Shown here: positions 14,379 through 18,781 of the stretch, one piece after another
Layout of the letters: each line of letters starts with the position of its first letter
Numbering within the stretch: position 1 is the first letter of the stretch
Origin: QHWT01 sp046726015
GTDB lineage: Bacteria > Acidobacteriota > Vicinamibacteria > Vicinamibacterales > 2-12-FULL-66-21
Assembly (NCBI GenBank): GCA_046726015.1
Contig: JBKOZS010000015.1
Location: forward strand, 1-18,781
Direction: 5' to 3'
DNA length: 18,781 nt
The notes under the pieces: generated by a model
What the model was told of the DNA's origin: nothing
Seen by the model: only the letters and a program-made list of their open reading frames with translations
Database searches by the model: none
Translations under genes and position numbers: made by a program

Positions 14379-16921
14379 AAACGCAGTCGAGAGTCCTGAG
14401 TCTCGAGTGGCAGGTCATGGCGCTGTTGGCGCAACGCCTACGCCTGCCTGATGTCGACCCGGACGTGCCGCTGGCGCGGCTTGGGCTTGACTCTCTTGGA
14501 TGCCTGGAACTCGCGGCCGACCTCGAAGCCGCGCTTGGCGTCCGGATTCCGGTCGATGCCATAACAGAATCCACGACGATCCGATCGTTGTGCGCGGCGA
14601 TCGAGGCGCCAGGGTCCCGGCGCACCGCATTCGACCTGATGCGCGAGGATGCCGTGTTGCCGCACGACATCGTGCCGCGCACATACGACGCGCCGGCGCG
14701 CGTGTCGTTAACCTGTACCCGCCACATCCTGCTCACCGGCGCGACCGGCTTTCTCGGGTCCGAACTCCTCGATCGCCTGATCGCGCGGACGGACGCACGG
14801 ATCACGTGCCTTCTGCGTCCGGGTCGAACAATTCCACACCACATCTCGCGTGTCGAGTGCGTTGCGGGAGATCTGACCCGGCCTCGAGCGGGACTCTCTG
14901 ATTTCGAGTGGCGGCGGCTGGCGGCGAGCGTCGACTGTATCTGTCACGCTGGCGCATCGATCAACTGGATTGGTTCGTACGAGACGCTGCGTGCGGTCAA
15001 CGTGCTCGGCACGCGCGAACTGCTGCGGCTCTCGTGCGAGGCGGACGCCCCGTTTCATTTCATTTCGAGCGTGAGCGTCTGCTACCGATCGACACGACGT
15101 GTCGTCGATGAGTCGTTCGATGCGCTCAGTGACATCGATGGGCTGCACTTCGGCTACGCGCAGACGAAGGCGGTGGCGGAGTCGCTCGTGCGCCAGGCCG
15201 CCGCCCGCGGCCTGCACGCCCGCATCTACCGCCCCTCGTTCATCTCGGGAGACAGCCGTAACGGCCGGTTCAATCCTGACGACATGCTGACGGCACTGAT
15301 TGCCGGCTCGATCCGCATGGGCGTGGCGCCGGATCTCGACTGGCGCCTCGATGCGCTGCCGGTGAATGCGGTCGCCGATCTGGTCCTCGGTCTCTCGGCG
15401 GCGCCGGCTCACACGTTCCATCTCGTCCACCCCCGGCCGCGTCACTGGCGCGAATGCGTGCTGTGGATGCGACTGTATGGCTACGACGTCACACTGGTGC
15501 CGTACCGCGAATGGACGGCGCGTCTTCGCGAAGACGCCACGTCACCGGACCATCCGTTGCGCGCCCTGCGATCGTTCTTCCTTGACGAACACGAAGGCGG
15601 TCTCACGATTCCCGAGTTGCACGAGGAGAGCCGGCGATCGCACCTGCACGCACGCTGTTCAGCGGTGTCGATCTCGGCGCTTGACGTGGATATCGCACCC
15701 CTGGATGCCGAGCTGCTCGACACGTACTTTGGCGCGTTCGTTCGTGAGCGGAAGCTGTCTCTCCCTGCCGAACCTCCAAGGCCAAGACCGCAGCATGGCT
15801 CCGAAAGAAAACTCAGTGAACAGCTTCTCGTCGAGGGCGGGCACGCCACATCGGATCTGAGCGTGACGCCGTTTGACGCGGACAGCAGCATCATCAGCGA
15901 GCTCACCGCGTGGCGGTGCGGTGGGGCCACCGGCCTCTTCGATGTGCGCACGAACGCCGGCAGATTTGTACTGAAGATCAAGCCGCATGCGGAAGATGCG
16001 CACGCTGTCGGACTGGCGCTCGCGGGTACGTGCAGCGCCGGGCTCGCGCGGCCGTACGCCGAGTACGGACGCGGGCTGGGAATCGAGAGGAGTCACGAAC
16101 GCGAGGTCGCGATCTACCGCGAAGCGGATCCTGCCTTGCGGGAGTATCTACCTCGCGTGTATGGCACACGATCGGATGAGGGCACCGAGACCTGGGCGGT
16201 CCTGCTCGAACGCATCACTGATGCGGTGCTGATGGACACCGCCGATCGCCCCGATCTCTGGACGGTTGGCCACGTCGAAACAGCCATCGACGGCCTGGCG
16301 GCGCTCCACGCCGCGTGGCATCCCCGCATCGACGAAGTTCGCGCGGCGCCGTGGATCGGCCAGGTTCGCACCGCTTCGCGCATGCAGACCATGACGCCGC
16401 TCTGGCGCGCGCTCGCGTCGCATGCCGGGCCGATGTTCAGCGCGTGGACCGGACCTTCGGTGCCCGCTCTGCATTGCCATCTCATTGACAGCATTCCTGA
16501 TTGGCGCCAGGCGCTCGATGCGCTCCCGCAGACCCTGATCCACAACGACTTCAATCCGCGCAACGTGTGCCTGCGCATTCGCAACGGCCGTTCCACGCTG
16601 TGCGCGTTCGACTGGGAGCTTGCGACCATTGGCGCCCCGGTGCGCGATCTTGCCGAATTCCTCTGTTTCGTGCTGCCGCCGGACGTGAATCGTGAACTTG
16701 CGGCGAGGTTCGTCGAACGCCATCGCTGCGCGTTCGTGGCGAGCACAGGCGTGACGGTGGATCGAGAGGCCTGGCGAGCGGCGTTCGACGCCGCGCTCTG
16801 TGAGTTGCTCGTGGATCGGCTGCCGGTCTACGCGATGGTGCATCGCGTCAAGGCACAACGGTTTCTGCCTCGAGTGCTTCGCACCTGGCACACGTTGTAC
16901 GCCCTAAGCCATAGGTCATGA
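14375..16921 (+). CDS. Carrier domain - thioester reductase - APH-type kinase fusion protein
   Basis: An 848-residue three-domain enzyme. Residues 10-85 are an acyl/peptidyl carrier domain, with the phosphopantetheine Ser40 in GLDSL. Residues about 117-400 are a thioester-reductase-type Rossmann domain with TGATGFLG at 121-128 and the catalytic Y261-AQT-K265. Residues about 500-845 are an aminoglycoside phosphotransferase/choline-kinase fold with Lys534 in FVLKIK, H723-N-D725-F-N-P-R-N730 as catalytic loop and D746-W-E as the metal motif. Expected action: accept the acyl chain from the FAAL, release it with NAD(P)H as aldehyde or alcohol, and phosphorylate a hydroxyl on the same polypeptide. 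GTG 14375 (GTGA overlap) gives a full carrier helix 1; ATG 14417 is an alternative. The first residues are coded by 7-bp repeats. Confidence 0.88.
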   Translation: MKTQSRVLSLEWQVMALLAQRLRLPDVDPDVPLARLGLDSLGCLELAADLEAALGVRIPVDAITESTTIRSLCAAIEAPGSRRTAFDLMREDAVLPHDIVPRTYDAPARVSLTCTRHILLTGATGFLGSELLDRLIARTDARITCLLRPGRTIPHHISRVECVAGDLTRPRAGLSDFEWRRLAASVDCICHAGASINWIGSYETLRAVNVLGTRELLRLSCEADAPFHFISSVSVCYRSTRRVVDESFDALSDIDGLHFGYAQTKAVAESLVRQAAARGLHARIYRPSFISGDSRNGRFNPDDMLTALIAGSIRMGVAPDLDWRLDALPVNAVADLVLGLSAAPAHTFHLVHPRPRHWRECVLWMRLYGYDVTLVPYREWTARLREDATSPDHPLRALRSFFLDEHEGGLTIPELHEESRRSHLHARCSAVSISALDVDIAPLDAELLDTYFGAFVRERKLSLPAEPPRPRPQHGSERKLSEQLLVEGGHATSDLSVTPFDADSSIISELTAWRCGGATGLFDVRTNAGRFVLKIKPHAEDAHAVGLALAGTCSAGLARPYAEYGRGLGIERSHEREVAIYREADPALREYLPRVYGTRSDEGTETWAVLLERITDAVLMDTADRPDLWTVGHVETAIDGLAALHAAWHPRIDEVRAAPWIGQVRTASRMQTMTPLWRALASHAGPMFSAWTGPSVPALHCHLIDSIPDWRQALDALPQTLIHNDFNPRNVCLRIRNGRSTLCAFDWELATIGAPVRDLAEFLCFVLPPDVNRELAARFVERHRCAFVASTGVTVDREAWRAAFDAALCELLVDRLPVYAMVHRVKAQRFLPRVLRTWHTLYALSHRS
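14382..14416. repeat. Five heptamers (nnGAGTC family) in the 5' end of the fusion gene
   Basis: CGCAGTC, GAGAGTC, CTGAGTC, TCGAGTG and GCAGGTC follow each other without gaps over 35 bp and end directly before the in-frame ATG 14417. They encode residues 3-14 of the long form. The pattern matches the heptamer-filled spacers elsewhere in the window, so this stretch may once have been, or may still be, an intergenic spacer. Confidence 0.6.
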
Positions 16922-16956
16922 GCCCCGTCCTTGAGCCTTGAGTCGTGAGTCCTAAG
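16902..16956. repeat. Eight heptamer-like units (CCTTGAG family) across a gene junction
   Basis: Units run CCCTAAG, CCATAGG, TCATGAG, a 6-bp CCCCGT, CCTTGAG twice, TCGTGAG and TCCTAAG; the consensus is about YCnTRAG. The TGA stop of the fusion gene (16919-16921) lies in TCATGAG, and the GTG start of the PssA-like gene (16945) lies in TCGTGAG. The last five residues of one protein and the first four of the next are therefore repeat-encoded. Confidence 0.8.
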
Positions 16957-17553
16957 CCCTCTGCCGCCTTCGACCGCCGCAACCTGCTGACATACGTATC
17001 GCTCTTGTGCGGCATCGGTGCGATCGCATCGGCACGGAGTGGCACCGGGCCGGTCGCCGGCCTGGCCATCGCGATTGCCGTCATCGCGGACACGTTCGAC
17101 GGCCGCTTCGCGCGACGTTTTGGGTCCGATCCCGAGCGGCGCGCGCTTGGCGTGGAGCTCGACAGCCTGGCTGACGCCATCGCGTTTGGCGTCGCGCCTC
17201 CGTTATGTGCGGGATTGCTGCTCAACCTGCCGCCGGGCCCGGCGCAGGTGGCGTTATGGACTTCGACCTTCGTCTACGCTGCGTGCGCGATCACGCGTCT
17301 CGCCTCGTTCAACGTTGGCGCGCTCGCCGAATCTTCGAACGGCTTCGTGGGTGTGCCGGTCCCGGTCGCGGCGCTGATCTGGTCGTCGGCACTGCTAGTA
17401 CATCCGACGGCCGCCGCAACCACGATCCTGCTGGTGATCACGGCGGCCTCGATGGTCCTGCCGCTCCGCCTTCCGAAACCGACCGGCGTCGGCCTCGCGT
17501 TGTTTGTGATGTGGCCGCTAACCGTCGCGGTACTTCACGCGATTGGCATGTAG
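16945..17553 (+). CDS. CDP-alcohol phosphatidyltransferase, PssA (phosphatidylserine synthase)-like
   Basis: A 202-residue polytopic protein with the full CDP-alcohol phosphatidyltransferase signature: D49-T-F-D52-G53-x2-A56-R57, an 11-residue spacer, then G-x3-D73-x3-D77. The context LDSLADAIAFGVAPP is typical of type II phosphatidylserine synthases; the spacer after AR is about three residues longer than usual. It swaps CMP of a CDP-lipid for an alcohol such as serine. The partner donor could come from the CarS-like enzyme of the same cluster. A stop at 16939 leaves GTG 16945 as the first usable start; it has no good Shine-Dalgarno, lies inside a heptamer array, and is 23 nt after the fusion gene, so translation may depend on ribosomes from upstream. 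Confidence 0.88.
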   Translation: MSPKPSAAFDRRNLLTYVSLLCGIGAIASARSGTGPVAGLAIAIAVIADTFDGRFARRFGSDPERRALGVELDSLADAIAFGVAPPLCAGLLLNLPPGPAQVALWTSTFVYAACAITRLASFNVGALAESSNGFVGVPVPVAALIWSSALLVHPTAAATTILLVITAASMVLPLRLPKPTGVGLALFVMWPLTVAVLHAIGM

Positions 17554-17560
17554 GCTGTCA

Positions 17561-17609
17561 GTAACCAGTTGCCAGTTACCGGCATTCGTCATTCGGCATT
17601 CGTCATTGA
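17561..17609. repeat. Seven consecutive heptamers between convergent genes
   Basis: Exactly 49 bp split into GTAACCA, GTTGCCA, GTTACCG, GCATTCG, TCATTCG, GCATTCG and TCATTGA. Two sub-families are seen (GTTRCCA-like and KCATTCG). A short inverted repeat, CTGTCA (17555-17560) and TGACAG (17607-17612), brackets the array, and GTAAC/GTTAC (17561-17565 and 17575-17579) could form a small hairpin. It lies between the PssA-like stop and the M28 peptidase stop, so a two-way terminator role is possible. Confidence 0.8.
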
Positions 17610-17620
17610 CAGAGCCGCCA

Positions 17621-18781
17621 CTAGCTGCCGATCTTCCCCGACGTACCTTTGCCCTTGCGAGGGCCCTTGTTGTCCCGCACCGGGAAATGATCGAGATTGG
17701 CGACCTTCCATCCCGTCGTGTAAACGAGCTGCGCGATGTGCGCCATTTTCGGGAACTCGATCTTGCTCACCTCGTCCGTCACGTAGTGATAGTCGCGGTG
17801 CAGCCCGGTCGTATAGAAGATGATGGGAATCCCCTTCGCGGCATAGCTGTAGTGATCGCTGCGCGTGTAGATCGACTCCGGGTCGGCCGGGTCGTTCAGC
17901 TCGTAATCCAGCTTCAACGGCGTTAGCAGCGATGCGTTCGCGTCTTCGCTCACGTTGTGCAGCTCCGTGCTGATGCGATCGGATCCGACGAGATACACGG
18001 TGTTGGACTCTGACGCCTGGTCGCACCGGTTGCGCCCGATCATGTCGATATTGAGCTGCGCCGCGACCTTCTCGAGCGGGACCTCGGGATAATCCGCCAT
18101 GAAGCGCGATCCCAGCAGTCCCGCCTCTTCGCCCGCGTGCCACACGAATAAAACCGACCGCTTCGGCTTCGGTCCGGCCGCGAAGGCTTTCGCAATCGCC
18201 ATCAACGCCACCGTTCCCGAGCCGTCATCGTCGGCGCCGTTGTTGATCACGTCGCCCGGCTTCGGCGTGTCGCGCGTCTGCCCGACGCAGCCTCCCGCGC
18301 CCTGCCCTGAGCCTGTCGAAGCGCCCCCACGGCCCTGCGAAGGAGGCGTCTGCGAGTAACCGACGTGGTCGTAGTGCGCCCCGAACATCACGTAGCTGTC
18401 GTTCTCGCTGGCATCGCTGCCCTCGACCTTGCCGACGACGTTGTGCGTGAGGCGCGTCTGGACGACGGTGTAGTCGGCGTCGACGTTGATGGTGATCGAC
18501 GCGTCCTTCAATGCGAGTGGCGGAAGCGGTTCCCTCTTGTCCGCCTTTGCCTTGAAGTCAGCGTAGTTCTGCCCGGCTGCGGTGAAGATGAAGTCGAAGA
18601 ACTCGTCGCCGGCGGAGACCTGCGGCGTTACTTTGTTGTCGAGCCGCTGCACGGTCTGGAAGTCGCCAAGGCTCTGACTGCCGAAGCCGCCCCGGCCGCC
18701 GCCGGCAGGCGCCGCCGGCTGGGCAGGTGCTGGTGGCTCACTGCCGCGGGCCTCACCCGGCGAAGCGGGTGTGGCGGGTGC
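17621..18781 (-). CDS. M28 family zinc aminopeptidase (partial, N-terminus beyond window)
   Basis: 386 residues are visible and the frame stays open to the window edge, so the start is missing. All five zinc ligands and the catalytic Glu of family M28 can be placed: His in GAHYDHVG, Asp in GADDDGSG, Glu-Glu in HAGEEAGLLGS, Asp in NIDMIGR, and His in DYHYVTDE near the C-terminus. Family members are usually exported di-zinc aminopeptidases or carboxypeptidases. The upstream visible part has a low-complexity linker rich in Ala/Pro and then Gly/Arg/Phe (GGGRGGFGSQS), before QTVQRLDNKVTPQ. Between HYDHVGY and INNGADDDG a Gly/Ser/Gln-rich insert of about 30 residues replaces a normally short loop; its DNA resembles a dispersed palindrome. 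It converges with the lipid cluster. Confidence 0.88.
   Translation of the reverse strand, partial: APATPASPGEARGSEPPAPAQPAAPAGGGRGGFGSQSLGDFQTVQRLDNKVTPQVSAGDEFFDFIFTAAGQNYADFKAKADKREPLPPLALKDASITINVDADYTVVQTRLTHNVVGKVEGSDASENDSYVMFGAHYDHVGYSQTPPSQGRGGASTGSGQGAGGCVGQTRDTPKPGDVINNGADDDGSGTVALMAIAKAFAAGPKPKRSVLFVWHAGEEAGLLGSRFMADYPEVPLEKVAAQLNIDMIGRNRCDQASESNTVYLVGSDRISTELHNVSEDANASLLTPLKLDYELNDPADPESIYTRSDHYSYAAKGIPIIFYTTGLHRDYHYVTDEVSKIEFPKMAHIAQLVYTTGWKVANLDHFPVRDNKGPRKGKGTSGKIGS
18301..18346. repeat. REP-like palindromic repeat inserted in frame in the M28 gene
   Basis: The stretch 18301-18320 (CCTGCCCTGAGCCTGTCGAA) is the core of a dispersed extragenic palindrome I know from several high-GC phyla (CCTGAGCYTGTCGAAGG type), and GCCCTGCGAAGGAGG at 18332-18346 looks like a second, decayed half. 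It is translated on the minus strand as a Gly/Ser/Thr/Gln-rich segment within the peptidase's active-site loop. No second copy was seen in this window. Confidence 0.55.

Larger units (their letters stand above)
6313..17553 (+). other. Candidate lipid (ether-lipid?) biosynthesis gene cluster
   Basis: Nine genes on one strand: desaturase, CarS-like, PEP-synthase/RPH-like phosphotransferase, UbiA-like, methyltransferase, PlsC-like, FAAL, carrier-reductase-kinase fusion, PssA-like. Junctions are a 1-nt overlap, an 82-nt gap, overlaps of 4, 4, 4, 10 and 4 nt, and a 23-nt gap. The run from 7918 to 16921 is a strongly coupled operon; the first two genes and the last are joined to it across repeat-filled spacers. 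Chain activation and reduction (FAAL, carrier, reductase) plus the glycerolipid end steps (PlsC, CarS, PssA) fit synthesis of an unusual phospholipid. An alkyl-ether or plasmalogen-type product is an inference. Confidence 0.6.

Overview
The window is GC-rich (roughly two-thirds G+C by eye) and densely coded. It has clear Shine-Dalgarno sites and many start/stop overlaps, and its short spacers are filled with degenerate 7-bp repeats. The gene content (DUF5777-type barrel, CHRD lipoprotein, M28 peptidase, acyl-AMP ligase lipid cluster) together with the spacer repeats suggests an Acidobacteriota genome, perhaps Vicinamibacteria-like. This is an inference from style and content; no rRNA or other marker gene is present.

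Left part (1-6132), ordinary housekeeping and accessory genes. On the minus strand are the N-terminus of a response regulator (1-103) and a PAP2 phosphatase (161-922). A Tat-exported flavin amine oxidase follows on the plus strand (1082-2548). It converges on a universal stress protein (2845-3285, minus) across a 310-bp element built of about 19 + 19 heptamers in opposite orientation, with 10-bp terminal inverted repeats that carry the stop codons of both genes. Upstream of uspA on the same strand is an Nramp Mn/Fe transporter (3355-4668), preceded by two tandem TTAC-N7-GTAA dyads 19 bp apart. Divergent from it are a DUF5777-like beta-barrel gene (4786-5643) and a CHRD lipoprotein gene (5656-6132), followed by a hairpin.

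Central part (6313-17553), nine co-directional genes that look like one lipid-assembly cluster: three-His-box desaturase, CarS-type CTP:lipid cytidylyltransferase, rifampin-phosphotransferase/PEP-synthase-like phosphotransferase, short UbiA-like membrane protein, Zn-ribbon SAM methyltransferase, PlsC-type acyltransferase, fatty acyl-AMP ligase (FAAL), a single protein fusing carrier domain, thioester reductase and APH/choline-kinase-type kinase, and a PssA-type CDP-alcohol phosphatidyltransferase. Six of the eight junctions overlap (1, 4, 4, 4, 10 and 4 nt). The likely flow is fatty acid -> acyl-AMP -> acyl-ACP -> fatty aldehyde or alcohol -> phosphorylation, then attachment to a glycerol backbone, acylation, CTP activation and head-group addition. 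The acyl-AMP ligase, carrier, reductase and acyltransferase recall the multidomain ElbD ether-lipid enzyme of myxobacteria (from memory), here split into separate proteins. The UbiA, CarS and PssA families recall the archaeal ether-lipid route. This is the best candidate for an undescribed system in the window.

Right end (17621-18781, minus): an M28 zinc aminopeptidase, cut by the window edge, whose active-site loop carries an in-frame insertion that looks like a dispersed palindromic repeat.

A second theme is the spacers. At least six contain different families of 7-bp imperfect repeats, which in several places set the stop or start codons of neighbouring genes. No tRNA, rRNA, CRISPR array, transposase or phage gene was seen.
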